A stretch of DNA of 64,000 nucleotides, taken from positions 1 to 64,000 of the forward strand of contig JALIZF010000995.1 of assembly GCA_029948255.1 (NCBI GenBank). Reading direction: 5' to 3'. This DNA comes from Telmatactis stephensoni. Its lineage: Eukaryota > Cnidaria > Anthozoa > Actiniaria > Isophelliidae. The notes beneath the pieces are model-generated. The model ran no database searches, was not told the DNA's origin, and saw nothing but the letters and a program-made list of their open reading frames with translations. Positions 17,652-30,114 of the stretch are shown here, one piece after another; position 1 is the stretch's first letter; each line of letters starts with the position of its first letter. The position numbers and the translations under genes were made by a program.

Positions 17652-18721
17652 GGGACCTGTCATTATTTATCGCCTGGGGGGGATGTGAGGATTTTATCAC
17701 AGTTATAAAACATTTGATCTGATCCTCCCCCAAAAGGTTTGAACTTTTTACCGATCCCCCCTCATAAGGGCTGGCAAATTTTGTGATCCCCCCCATCCAT
17801 TAAGTGCGACAAATGTCGTTACTGGTATTATAAGTAAGTCAACCTAAAGAGTGAAGTATCTGACCTAGATGCAAATAGTGCAGTTCGTAGCCACCTGTTT
17901 CAATACAAGAAATAATATAGTACAAGGAATTAATTTCTCATATAAAATCAAGAGTTTGACATATATATATTTCAGTGCTACAATATATCAAGACACTTAC
18001 ATTTATCACTGAATCGCGGCTCCTTTAAAAGTATCTGCCAACACTCTGGAACACAATATTTCAAATTTCTCCAGCTTGTGCCAAATATCCATCTAACTGC
18101 TTGATGCTAAATTGTTTTACCGGTAATGACTGCACGTATGTGTTTTGACGCAACCGAGAGTCATAATATAGAAAAGAAGCCAATAAGTTATGAATAAACC
18201 GTTACATTGGCTATTTGTTCCTCGGGTACAAATGTTAGAGTTGTCGCATCAAAATTATTAGTTTCTTCGTCTAGATCAGCGAGGACAAGATCATCGCTGT
18301 AATCATCGTCGCTGTTGTCCTCATCGCTGTTGTCATCATCATCACTATCACTGTCGTTTTCGACGGATTCAGAGCCATCGCTTTCTTCGTCACTAGACAC
18401 TTCATTCGTGGTAGCAGTTGTTTTTTGCCGAAAATAATGACACCGGATTGCTTTTACCTTGTCAAGTTTTAGACCGACAGTGGTCAGTCCATGCTCTTTT
18501 AAATACAGGTCAAGCTGTTTTACTCACAGCTTTTGAAGTGTATTTTCCTCAATAATCACATCCCATTCATAGTCTTGGTATGTATGCCAAATGATCCCCC
18601 CTTAGGAAGTCTTTAAGGGTGACTAGTCCCCCCCTCTTTGCCTTCTGAAATCGACTGATCCCCCCTAAATTCCTCACCCCCCCCCCCCCCCCCCCCCAGG
18701 CGATAAATAATGACGGGTCCC
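17652..18721. mobile_element. TIR DNA element with SAP-like/acidic ORF
   Basis: Ends are inverted repeats: GGGACCTGTCATTATTTATC then GCCTGGGGGGG on the left, and the reverse complement with GGGACCCGTC on the right, including a long C tract at 18676-18698. TAA occurs at both flanks (17649-17651 and 18722-18724; the left flank is TTAA). The internal ORF runs toward the left end. A piggyBac-like or Harbinger-like assignment is possible from the flanks, but no transposase is visible, so it is non-autonomous or truncated. Confidence 0.7.
18188..18590 (-). pseudogene. SAP-like domain plus acidic tail protein, one internal stop
   Basis: The minus-strand frame reads YQDYEWDVIIEENTLQKL, one stop, then VKQLDLYLKEHGLTTVGLKL, which fits the SAP DNA-binding helix-turn-helix pattern. 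A 60-residue Ser/Asp/Glu-rich acidic stretch follows, and the terminator is at 18188. The pattern is that of a C-terminal fragment of a larger mobile-element protein. Without the stop and an N-terminal domain it is not functional. It lies within the TIR element at 17652-18721. Confidence 0.45.
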
Positions 18722-19136
18722 TAACATGCCTTAATCTCTCAGCTTTTACCAATTCTGAGCTAGGGCACATGGATTAAATTCGCCCTTCCACCAAGGATTG
18801 CTATTGACCACTTTTCAACCCCAAATTGTGCCATCATGCACAATATATAACACGATTTTAATATTTTTACAATTCACATCTGATCCAGATGCTTACAAGC
18901 AAAGAAAAAGACAATATTGATTAACAAAAATGCACAAAACGTCTGATTAACAAATTACTAGCAAGAATCTTGGATTCTAAATTAAACCGAAGCGAAGTTT
19001 TGATCTGTGTATGTCAGCAGAGCAATGATATTGCCTCAATTCAAGTTGTCTCTTGAATTCAGCATTGTACTCTAAGTGTGCATGTGCAGAATCGGAAAAA
19101 GCCAAAACAAAACACATTTTTCATAGCTTCGGTCAA

Positions 19137-19540
19137 TCTTAGTGTATTGGCCTTTTGTTAGATATAAATCCCTATATTAAACTATCTTTCTTACGTACGC
19201 CAAACGACAAATAAATTTTCAGTGGAAACTAGTTTCGTTTCATTTACCTCTTCAGTCCACTGTTTTACAACCAGTTAGAAAAATTACAATCACGCAAACA
19301 ACTTCTTTTTGTCGTGTAGCGTACGTATAGTAAGAAAGATAGTTTAAGTTAGGGATTTATCCCACACCAGAGAAAATACAGCCAATCAGAAAGCAGGAAA
19401 GCCATTGTACATTCGGCGGTATTCAACTGATTATTCCCATGATACAGTGTGCCAATTTGCTGTATTTTAAGTTATATGTATTCCACTTGAAAACATTGTA
19501 TAACTAGTATTTATACCTAACAAAAGGCCAATACACTATG
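19137..19540. mobile_element. Foldback element split by a second MITE
   Basis: Left arm 19137-19215 contains GTGTATTGGCCTTTTGTTAG and AAACTATCTTTCTTAC. The matching inverted arm on the right is in two pieces, 19313-19360 and 19506-19540. The interruption is the MITE at 19361-19482. Confidence 0.65.
19361..19482. mobile_element. Short MITE, CCACACC family, copy A
   Basis: Shares GAAAATACAGCCAATCAGAA and GCGGTATTCAACTG with a second copy at 47270-47392 in an intron of the carrier gene. The copy at 47 kb preserves both ends. Confidence 0.65.
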
Positions 19541-19596
19541 ATTACTAAATATTTTAAAGTCTCGGCTAAAACAATTATTTCTGCATCCGTCATTCA

Positions 19597-22500
19597 TTAT
19601 TTTTCATAAGATGCCGTCAACTCCCTCTTTGTGGCCTCTTTCAGTTTGTTACTGGGAGTAAGAGTGAAGTTGAAGAGAAGTATGGAAGACTTTGGAACCT
19701 CTTCTCTCCAGACCACTACTTCTTTTCCTTGTCTGATCTTATGTGGTTTCCACATCGTTGTCCAACTTCCAATGTACCACTCCACTTCAAGTGACTGATC
19801 AGAAAGAGAGACACATTTGCCAATTTGTGGAATGTCCTTGTATTTTGCTACATAAAGGGCAACTAACATTCCCTCTTTCAAACTGACATCGGCTGTTGTT
19901 TCTGGCAGAGTGACAGGAGTATGATTGGGGCGGCGACGATAGGGACCTGTGTAGGCCTACAGAAAAAATGGAAATATAAATCTTTTCATTTAACACATAT
20001 GTAAAGCACATGCATGGTGCCTAGAAATACCATCTTAAAACCGGTTTGCGTATTCGGCCCTGTATGACATCAAGGCTTCAAACTGCTTTCAGCTCGTGCA
20101 CTATGGTTCAGTTGCAAAAAGGACTGTGTTGATAATACAAATACTGTTTAAAAACAGACCAAAAAAGCAATAGTCCAGATTCAATGACGCCATCTATGTG
20201 TGTGTACTCTAATTATACATGGTTGTTCGACCAATGAGAGCATGCGTAAATAAATATGCCAATTATTATATAATAGATAATACTTGTCATAGGTTGAAGT
20301 ATGTGGCGTGTTTTCATGAAAAGAATTTTGATATTGTACAACCTGACCCAATTAGGCAGTTAGGTATGTCAAACTCTCACAAATGATAATATGATAGAGC
20401 ACATACAGGTATTATCCCTTCTCCTGTCTGGAGATCCACACTTTCTTGTAAAACTTGGCACAGAGTTGGTTGTGCCATTTCCTTTGTACTTGGTCTGCTG
20501 AGGATATCATCGATCATCCAGCTTCTTTCAGTAGATGGAATATATTCAAGGTTGTGTCTGTGATATTCGTCGGTTTCTATATACAAAAAGTACTTGACTC
20601 ACGGGTGGGAAACAAAGAATGTGTTTTTTTAAGTTTGATAAAGTTTGAACTGACTTAATTGGTTTATACATAAATTCTGGGCTTTTATTGGGGAGTGATT
20701 AGGGTGTAGCAATCAATTAGGATGTGAGCATGGACCCCCTTTAAACTCGAATAAGGCCGCAAAAGCAAATTAACATACCAAATTCTCCATGTTCGTAATG
20801 AAGCCCCTGATAAAATTGGGCACTCCTTTCGTGTTCGTTCAAAAAGGAGTTCCAGTCTTCGACCTCTTCACCACTCAGTATGCCACTTGTGGAACATTTG
20901 GTGACCATGCCACGAAGGCGTCTGATGTCTACACTTTCATAGTCAGGGACAATAATGTCTGGCAAATCCTCTGGTAAAGTTTTCAAGATCTTAAGGGGAG
21001 GCCACTTTTTTGAGTCCCATTGGCCTGGAAATGATTGACAATAAGACTGAGTGAATGAGCCTCTCATTCATGTGAAAATGTTTTTGTTCCACACGATCCG
21101 ATGCTAGTCAGTCCAAAACAATAGGTATTCAAATTGTTCGCCATATTTGCCTTCGGTGTATAAAGGTTTTAAATGTGAAAATTATAAAACCCATGAGAAG
21201 TTGGCAGTGTTGCCTCCTCCAACGTCATTAAATTTGTATTTTGACATTTGAAACCTTCATATCTCAAAATGGAAGGGCGAATTCCTACCTGTACACCAAG
21301 GCTTGAAATCGGTTAGGCATTTTCCTTTGTTATCCAGGTAGAAGCGAAACTGATGGAATGGCCTTAGATAGTGCACCTCATCGGTGTGTGGCATTAACCA
21401 CTCCCTAATGGCATAAAGATGCTTCAGCTCCATGATTTGAGGACTTGCCCCTTCTTGTGTGGTTTCACCTGCTGCTTGCGTATAACATGTCCCAATTAAA
21501 CCTTTTAGTGCAGAGGGTGTCAGTGCTCCATTCTTCGAAATGGCAACAGATAACCTTGAAAAAAACTGGTCCACGTCAATATGAGTGTGGCCTTTTGGTA
21601 AAAACGAGATGTAAATCTGAAAAAAATGATAATGTTGAAATTGGTTTCGTTATTTGTCTACAGTTTAAATTGCTATTTTGCAGTGGGCTTCAAGTTTACA
21701 AAGAACTATTTTACAATAACAGAGCGGAATCTCGCAATCGCTGCGCTCTTGAGTTTTGAACATTTTATTACGTCAAGTGTGTGTCAATAAGAGGTCAGAC
21801 AACTCAAAACCATCTGCAATTTGTTAAGTTGCTGATGACTATTTCAGTTGATGAAACGATTTATCAGAATGGGTGCAATTCTTCTAAGAATATGAATATG
21901 AATTTAGAGACTCATTCGAAATTACCTCTTTGAACACATGTTTTTCGATCAAATAAGCACATAGACCAAACACGAATTGGTTCTTATTTTCTCTGCAGGT
22001 GTTATCCATTTGAATATATACAACGTCTGCCAATCTAGCCTTGTGTGCCCAGAATACCTAAAGAAAAATAAGGAATTGAATCGGCGCACATTTTCTTTAT
22101 TCTTCTGTGGTTGGTATAGCCTCGATAATCGAAACAAAGTTGTTTTTTTTTGTTTTTTTTGTTTTTTTTGGGGCGGGGGGGGGGGGGGGGGGAATTTGGA
22201 CTTCAAAATGCAAGCGTTGACATGCAAGCCATGAGATTTTTTGCTCTTATTTCGAAAACAAATTTAAATTTTTCCTGATTCTTCTAAGGTTGGTATCAAA
22301 GCTTAACACTGAAGACGCTTTCTCTTTTTTTTTTATTCTTTTTCTTTTTTTTTCTTTTTTTTTTTTTTGAAGGGGGGGGGGGGGGGAAGAGGGGAGGAGT
22401 GGCTGGGAGTAGAGTGCAAGTAGACGGCAAGTGCATGATGTTGCCGGTGGGCAAATAGTCGCAGATCTGGTGAAAGTACGTTGTCATATAATAACGTGCA

Positions 22501-23307
22501 GTTTCACTGCGCCACGATGTCTTTGGTATCAAAGTATTTGCGTGAACTCCACTTCTTCGACTCTTTTCCAAGTATGACTTCTTAAGTAGAAAATATTTCC
22601 GTCTCGTTACACCAAGCACAGCCAACCAACACTCCACACAAACAGCTGTTCCGCAAACCGAAAAGGTGAAATGGTTTTCTTCTGCTTTCGGGCGATTGTT
22701 GCTTAGCCAATCTAAGATAAACTGGCGCTGTTTCTCGTTTGTGCCATACATTCTGTTGAATGTCTGCCGTGTCTCTTTAACTTGACTGATCTTGAATTTT
22801 TTTAAACATGAAGAAGTACAACATGACCGGCTAGTGATGACGTCTTCGGGACTTAAAATAGTCGATCTTCTCTTGCCTAAAAAATATATGACAAAGACAT
22901 GTATATTGTGTACGTAAGAAGTCCTAGTAAGTTCCTGAGTTTCTTGTTTTAACAAGCGATCTAAAACCACTCTGCCTGTGGCCTCGTGATGTTAAACTTG
23001 ATAAGACGCCCCTGCTTGTTAATTAAGCCGATTACTTCTTGAATATTTATGATACTTATAAAGCTTTACTGTTATTACCTTTTGACGTAGTCTGAGATTT
23101 CTTTACAGGTGTCAATGAATAAGTATGGTGTTCGGTGGAATTGGCATCAGGGGTAGTAAAAAGTGGCTCAGAGAAATCCCCATTCACAAAGGTATTCAAT
23201 TGGTCGCAGATTTCGACTTCTCTTGAATTTGGAGATACCAGTGGTGTAGAGAAATGGCCATTATTCGAAGAAAAGGGTGGAATGGAAAAATCACCATCAC
23301 TATCCAT
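19597..23307 (-). CDS. DUF7869-like multi-exon gene, middle part missing
   Basis: Minus-strand exons: 23079-23307 (ATG, MDSDGDFS...), about 22426-22876, 21926-22057, 21289-21617, 20779-21024, 20407-20576 and 19597-19956 (stop). All junctions I could test have GT/AG ends and matching phase. Exon 2 holds a cysteine-bearing region (FSVCGTAVCVECW). Exon 21926-22057 gives YIQMDNTCRENKN. Exon 21289-21617 gives PKGHTHIDVDQFFSRLS. These are hallmarks of the family I know as DUF7869, which has an RNase H-like look and no proven activity. The last exon is a small domain with VEWYIGSWTTMW. Between exon 2 and 21926-22057 family members have another ~100-200 residues that are absent here; two poly-T/poly-G tracts lie there. 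It may be a pseudogene or an assembly defect. Confidence 0.65.
22138..22400. repeat. Paired poly-T/poly-G tracts inside the DUF7869-like gene
   Basis: Two tracts of T-rich then G-only sequence (22141-22192 and 22325-22386), each preceded by a similar segment (TTCTTCTGTGGTTGGTAT and TTCTTCTAAGGTTGGTAT). They occupy the place of the missing coding segment. Confidence 0.75.
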
Positions 23308-23309
23308 TG

Positions 23310-24900
23310 GGGAGAATGGTTTTAGCTATCATGAAAGACAAGACATTTATTGAATTGTTTGCGACTTGACAGATGAGAAAGTAATAAAACGGAAAAAGCA
23401 TAATAAGAGCAAATCTTACTAAGTGTATAATGCCATATTACAAATTTTTTCCTGCTCTTCCACAAAGATAATTAGTGGCGTATGAAAACACGCGCGCATA
23501 TCAGTATTAACACTTTGGAAAACCAAGAAGAAAGGCATAGAAATATGTAATACAAATCATTATAATTTGCCGTCTACACTTTCCCTTTGAAGTGACGCTT
23601 AAACTCGATTCAAATTTTGTTATAAATGCTGTCAAACACTACTCGCGCGCTCTTTATAGTAGTGAGCGCGTGCGTATTCAATTTGCGCGCGCACTTTTTT
23701 CAAGTAACTGGAGCTTGTTCAAATTGTGCGCGCTCACATTTCAATACTTTCCAACCGTTGAAATAAAAAAAAATTAAAAAAAACAGAACTAAGGACGTTC
23801 GTGGGCAATTAAAAAGTAATGTCAATTGTCTGAAAATTGGCATGCTGCGCTGACACTCAACCATGTTACAATTAGAAATCTGAATTCAAAGATGGGGGTT
23901 ACCGACTTGGTTTTCGAGACAAATGCTGTGTAACATTGACCACTTTGTTGAAAAAGAAGCGCGCTGTGCAATGGATGATTGTGTCAAGAGAATCGCTTAA
24001 AATAAATGGAAAACATTGATTAAAAGATGTGAGATTTTTTGCATGTCCAGATATGGGTAACCTCCACACAAGGAACCAAAAACAAATTGAAAAGGAACTA
24101 ATCAGCAGCAACGTCCAGATTTACATGGTCCAAGTGCCGTAAAAGACAATTCCTGTGACACACAATTGCGCGATACAAATCTGAACTTTTGCTTAGTTCG
24201 TAGTAGTAAGCTTACCCACAAACGCGGACCATCTTTTTTTCAATTCGCTTCTTCTCATCCGCAAAACCATCCATTCAAAAGATTTTTGCTTTGGGTTTCC
24301 TTTGTGGTAATCCAAATATGAGGCGAACAACCAAATATGGATATAAAATGATTCTGGGTTTCCTGTGGTGACATACAAATATGGGCATTGAGCCCAAATT
24401 TGGGAAGCTGATGCCAACAGAACAGCGCAAGCAAACCGATAAATCCGGGAAGAACCGGTACCTTTCTTTAGCTGAAAAGGTGATTAAATCAAAAAAGCAA
24501 TTCCAAAATGAAAGCAGTAAGAACCATTTGATGTTTATGAAGATTTCGTTTTGTCATTTTTGGAAAATTGTGAGTAACGATCGTGCTGGGTTACACGAAA
24601 GTGAAATAGTTGAGTTGTCAAAATATGGATTCATTCAACTTTACAGTAAGCTTGTAAAGGACTGATGGCTGAAAAGCTCTTCAAAGGTAATAAAAAGTTA
24701 TTCCACATTCATATATTGTTTGTTTATCTTCTTGAGAAAGTTTTTTCTGTCCTCATTGAAAACCACCATTTTAATTTTGCCTTCCCAAATGACAATGTGC
24801 TCGCATACTGGCGGCACGATTTACAGTACTTAAGCTTAAGTGTTGCCCTAAATAATCCGGCCAATTTCACTTAAAAGCTCTGTTATTTATTTTATGTTTC
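23310..24900. other. No recognised gene
   Basis: Contains a GC-rich block of GCGCGC steps at 23640-23735, similar to blocks near 40.1 and 42.1 kb, and a 94-codon plus-strand ORF (24381-24665) without recognisable domains or codon pattern. Confidence 0.5.
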
Positions 24901-26235
24901 AAATAATTTGGTAGCGCACATACAGTCGATCCCGAAAAGATTGTTTAGTTGAAAAGACCTAAAGACAACAACAAAGCATTTGCATACTGAAACTCTTTTT
25001 TAAATTCTCGGCAAATTTCAATTTAAAACTTCAGATAAAATCGCTTATTAATGCTATCTATAGCAGTGCATTGGGATTTTGCAACTTGATATTGAAGATT
25101 CTTGTAAAAACTTAAAAACATGTAATATGCAAATGACTTTGTTGTTCTCTAAACATCTTTTCAACTGAACAACCTTTTCGGAATTGACTGTATATCTTCG
25201 AGCATAACTTTATGTCCACTGACAACGAATATTTGGTAGCGCATCATTTATCTACGAGCATAAATTTATGTCCACTGACAATGAATATTTGGTAGCGCAT
25301 CGTATATCTACGAGCATAAATTTATGTCCACTGACAATGAATATTTGGTAGCGCATCGTATATCTACGAGCATAAATTTATGTCCACTGACAATGAATAT
25401 TTGGTAGCGCATCGTATATCTACGAGCATATATAAATTTATGTCCACTGACAATGAATATTTGGTAGCGCATCATTTATCTACGAGCATAAATTTATGTC
25501 CACTGACAATGAATATTTGGTAGCGCATCGTATATCTACGAGCATAAATTTATGTCCACTGACTATGAATATTTGGTAGCGCATCATTTATCTACGAGCA
25601 TAAATTTATGTCCACTGACAATGAATATTTGGTAGCGCATCGTATATCTACGAGCATAAATTTATGTCCACTGACAACGAATATTTGGTAGCGCATCATT
25701 TATCTACGAGCATAAATTTATGTCCACTGACAATGAATATTTGGTAGCGCATCGTATATCTACGAGCATAAATTTATGTCCACTGACAATGAATATTTGG
25801 TAGCGCATCCTTTATCTACGAGCATAAATTTATGTCCACTGACAATGAATATTTGGTAGCGCATCGTATATCTACGAGCATAAATTTATGTCCACTGACT
25901 ATGAATATTTGGTAGCGCATCATTTATCTACGAGCATAAATTTATGTCCACTGACAATGAATATTTGGTAGCGCATCGTATATCTACGAGCATAAATTTA
26001 TGTCCACTATCGTATATCTACGAGCATAAATTTATGTCCACTTACAACGAATATTTGGAAGCGCATCATTTATCTACGAGCATAAATTTATGTCCACTGA
26101 CAATGAATATTTGGAAGCGCATCATTTATCTATGAGCATAAATTTATGTCCACTGACAATGAATATTTGGTGGCAGATCGTTTTGCTACGAGGATACATT
26201 TATGTCCATTTACAACGAGTAGTTGGCAGCGCAAA
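24897..26235. repeat. 56-bp satellite array
   Basis: About 18 tandem copies of a 56-bp unit containing CATAAATTTATGTCCACTGA and AATATTTGGTAGCGCATC. Two unit types, ending CATTTATC or CGTATATC, alternate over much of the array, giving a 112-bp dimeric period. One unit near 26010 is truncated. The first part (24897-24921) is separated from the rest by a MITE. 56 is not a multiple of three, and the array is not coding. Confidence 0.95.
24922..25190. mobile_element. Mariner-like MITE inserted in a satellite unit
   Basis: Inverted arms of about 70 bp start CAGTCGATCCCGAAAAG and end as the complement ...CGGAATTGACTG, each bordered by TA. The TA duplication and CAGT ends fit Tc1/mariner MITEs. The left flank GGTAGCGCACATA and right flank TATCTTCGAGCATAA are the two halves of one satellite unit. 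Confidence 0.8.
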
Positions 26236-26239
26236 TTAG

Positions 26240-26810
26240 GGAACTGTACATCGATGTCCAAATTCACAATAAGGTGCTTTATTGAGGAACATGGAAATTA
26301 TGTACAACATTTTAATTCATTTTGTAACCCTCTGGGCTTTTTAATTTACAAATTCTAATTTGTTTAGTGTAGTATAAGAAGTTGACCGTAATGTACATAT
26401 TTTGTTATTGATATTCAGTATTATGCTGCGAAATAACACATTATAGACATGTGTATTGTTAATAAAAACAACAGCAATATTTATGACACTGATTGTATCA
26501 TTTTTTATTTTGGGTGTTGGAGGCAAGATCAGAAACCATTCCTTTTAACACTGTAGAGGATATGATATTTCAGGCATCAAGCATGAGACCGTAAAATTTG
26601 TCAAATAAAGAAATAAATTAGCCAAAAAATTATAATCAAGTAACACTATACTGTCCACTTTGAACACTTTTAAATTGGTCATCAACTTGTATTTTTTTCA
26701 TATTGTCATAAATGTACCTTTTTTTAAAATATATTAACAGAAATGTCCAATTTGAGAGGCTTTTTTTTAAAAAAGGCATTAGTGCAAAAGTGCATATATA
26801 ACTTTTCACT
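26240..26810. other. No gene seen
   Basis: AT-rich sequence with T and A tracts and no credible ORF. Confidence 0.55.
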
Positions 26811-26812
26811 TG

Positions 26813-27262
26813 TTAAGGGATAAAGCTGTTCTGGAAACGTTTAGTACGACATTTAAGTAATGGCAATTTCCTTGAGTTCCGTAAGGAGTAGACAGATTCA
26901 GTTACTGAAGGTAAGACGTCATTGATTCTGTCTTCGGGTTGCATAATGGTCTTGTAAAAGCGACGACAAAGCTCATCTCTGCGCTCATGAAGGGTGGATA
27001 GTTTCAAATGAGCAAGTCGCTCTCGGTAGGACAGGCCAGGAAGCATGATCTTTGTAGCTCGTTTCTGTATTTGTTCAAGTTGGTCAGACAGGGCACTAGT
27101 CAATGAAGAGTGCCACACGGGGCACGCATATTCTACAACAGGACGAATAAAACAGCAGAAGACAGAACAGAGGTCTCTAGGAAGGACACCACTTCGCTTC
27201 AAACACCGTAGAGCATAGAGACGCTTACTTGCTTTGCTGCAAATAGTTCCAATGTGATTGGA
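26813..27262 (-). pseudogene. 5'-truncated LINE (CR1/L2-like) RT C-terminus
   Basis: An open frame of ~150 codons with the post-palm region of a non-LTR polymerase: KASKRLYALRCLKRSG, FIRPVVEYACPVWHSSL, LEQIQKRATKIMLPG, then a stop. This is the standard 3' part of a CR1/L2 ORF2. It begins abruptly at about 27262, where another open frame, read in a different phase, is interrupted. The retained frame suggests a relatively young insertion. Confidence 0.8.
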
Positions 27263-27833
27263 ATATGTACAAAGAAAGAAGCTGGTCAACATGAATTTTT
27301 AAATTTTCTGCATTTTCTTCTGTTAGAATTAACTCCACCAGCTTTAGATGTGGTTCTGAATGCTTAGTTATTTCAAGTTCAGATAAATGTTTCCTCACAT
27401 GTTGATAACAAGGGTTAGATTGTCCTTGTAATCTTTCGGCGAGAGTCCCGATTTCACTTTTACTAAGTGCTTTAAACCCCACCTTCGTTTTCTTGTTTTT
27501 CTTTGTATTTTTTCTTTTGCAATCATTAGCATTTTTCTGGTTAGTATTTGTTGTATTCTTTGTACTAGTACTCTTTTTCTCTTTCTTCTTCTTTGCACTG
27601 CCGCAGCTTTTCGTTTCGAAATCATAGTCCGAAAAATCTGAGTCAGGGAAATCTGAGTCGGAGAAATCTGTGTCGGTTTTCGACTCAGCAGAACTCGTAC
27701 AGCTATAGGAATCGTCGGAATCTGGATTTAAATCAAAACTTTCATCTGAATATTCAGATTTGTTGAGAAGCCATTCCCCTTTCCTTATAAAACTTTTTTC
27801 ATCCACAAAACAAACTTTAACTTCTTCGTCCAT
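27255..27833 (-). CDS. Unrecognised acidic/basic protein, N-terminal part, cut by LINE insertion
   Basis: From an ATG at 27833 the frame runs about 190 codons before reaching LINE-derived sequence. N-terminal half: acidic repeats SDSDF, PDSDF, SDYDF in a Ser/Asp-rich run. Middle: a Lys/Asn/Thr-rich basic stretch (KKKKEKK, CKRKNTKKNKK) likely to be nuclear or nucleic-acid binding. End: an amphipathic segment (LAERLQGQSNPCYQHVRKHL). I do not recognise a family. The remainder of the gene is not seen to the left of the LINE tail, so it is probably broken. Confidence 0.45.
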
Positions 27834-27839
27834 TTTACT

Positions 27840-29970
27840 GAAGAGAATTTAGCGACGTCAAATTCCATGGTAACGCCAACAATCGACAATCCTATGATTT
27901 CAGTTTATCTAAAAAAAATTCTCAGATTGGTTTGTTCTATGACAATAAAATAAGTCTTGGAAGCACAGTCAACTTTACGAAAGCAGGTACAAAAAATACC
28001 CATTTTTTCAAAGCAGAACTGCAGTTTTTAGCTGCAGTGTACGAACGCGAATTTTTGAGTTTTGAGAATTTGTGACCAATTCGGAAATTCTTTTTCTCAG
28101 ACATGCAGTGTAAGGTATAACATTTTTTTCTATCTTTACAGAACTAATTCTTACCACAGAAAGTGTTCACCCTTGGCTGTCTTGTCTCGTTCTTTTTTTC
28201 CAAATTGCCTTCACAAAGCGAGTGGACATTATCGATCGGTTAGCTGTATCGTGCTGAATATCACCATATGCTTTTCCAGTGAATCATTGAAGTAACTTAC
28301 TTTCTTGCCCTTGATTTTCCTGCACTTTGTTTGGACATTTAGAAAAATGTTATTGTTAGTTATCTAAAGTTTTCATGTCGCTTTAATATCAGCTTGCGGT
28401 TATCTTAAATCTAAACAAGTTCGAACTAACCTTTAGCTCCATTTTCAAATATGCAAGTTAATTCACCTCCCTTGAATTATTTTGTCGTAATTTTCACAGA
28501 TGAGTACGTGTTAAGTACGTATTTCTTTTGTTGCAAAGCGAATACACAGAAATATCGATAAATCCAGAATAAATAGAGGTACAAAACCGCTCCACTGCGA
28601 AGCTGGAAGCTCCAACTGCCACATGTGCCATGTTTGCCGACAGCGCTCCGATTTCACCGGAAGAGAATTTTCTATGCTACGCGAGCGATGGCGAAGTTAC
28701 TAAAAATAGCCTTAGCCGCCACGAACATGGCACAGACATCAATACTGAGCTTCGCTCTCTTAGTATTATGGTCTCTTGGAATTATACAATAATGATAAAT
28801 CTTCTAGGAAAGGAACTGTTATGGATAGTAAATATTAATGCCTTTTGTATCTAGGAAATTTAATTTAGGCAATAATTTTGAAAATATTTTTATTGTATTG
28901 TTAAATTGCAAAATTTGCTCTAAGCCATTCCATGCGATTTCTTCTCGGTAAAAAAAGTTTGAATTGTGTCCTATTTTCTTTGCCTTGGTGTGAGCAGATG
29001 GGAAATTTGCCTGCGCATGCGTCGCGAGGGCTTCCTGTGGTACCAGCATGTTCTACCAGTGGTCAACATCATAAAGAATGTAGAGCTTTCTAAGCATCCT
29101 CTTTCCCTATAATGTTGTTTTTTTTCGGATTCGAAGTCCAATTATTGCTGCTTTCAAAGCTTTCAAGTACTACAGATTATCTTGGATTGAAGACAATTCA
29201 CGATTGGCCTTCGGTGAATAAAAAATGCTGGATGCAGTACGAATTAGAGTGATCATTTAAAAATCAAGGATTTACGTTCAAAGAAGAAGCTATATCGTTA
29301 CTTGCGACTTGGATATTTCTAGTGGCTTCTTTGTAACTGATTTGATAGAAAAACCATTCACAACTCGACGTTTCTTTATTTCGTGTGATGTATAAACTAG
29401 TTTGCTCAAAACAATGTCTGAGCTGTGATTTTAAGCCATCAAAAATGGGCAACACGAACGTGAATTTCACGTTCCATTGTGTTTAACATGTGAAACCCCC
29501 AATCAAATGGCCAGAATTTGAGCATAGAGCCTAATATCCTTGGATGACACAGGAACTTTGTACCTTAAACTACACACTTACAAGCTGTGGAGGAAGCGAA
29601 ATACATTGAAATGACACAAATATACCAAAACAGCCCAATGAAACAAGCCTTCAAGCTTAAATTCAGTTTTTAGAAACGCATGAGCAGATAATTTCCCATC
29701 TGCATTTGGTGTGTAGTTTATTGCTTATATAGTCACTTGTCTGGAGCTGCTCAAATTCGAGAGATATTTTAGAAAAACTGATTTCCGCGATCTTTGTTTG
29801 TCGTTGCTATGGTAGCGCCCATCAAAATCATGACACCATGTGAAACTTTCATCTAAGCCTGATAACTGGAGCAATATAGGCGGTTTGCTCCGTCTTCAAA
29901 AAGCCTTTTATTTCCTAAAATAAAAAAGTGGAAGCGTGTTCACTAGAAAACTATTTCGAGACACCTTATT
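27840..29970. other. No recognised gene
   Basis: Scattered short frames only. A 45-codon plus frame from 28630 (MFADSAPISPEENFLCYAS) has coding-like composition but no clear donor. A GCGCATGCG motif occurs near 29013. Confidence 0.4.
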
Positions 29971-29972
29971 AA

Positions 29973-30114
29973 GGGCCTGATTATATGAAGCGGGCTGGCC
30001 CGGTTAAAGTGTGCCTAAAATGTCTATAAAACACACAAATATTGGTCGTTGCGATTATATGAGAAACGGGACAGGCCGGCCGAAACAGTCTGCTTGATAT
30101 AATCAGACTCTAAG
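29973..30114. mobile_element. Short MITE
   Basis: Ends are imperfect inverted copies: GGCCTGATTATATGAAGC on the left and GCTTGATATAATCAGACTC on the right, about 140 bp apart, with no ORF. Confidence 0.6.

Noticed and set aside
25190..26235. CRISPR-like regular repeat
   Set aside because: Units are contiguous without unique spacers, in a eukaryotic context; it is a 56-bp satellite.
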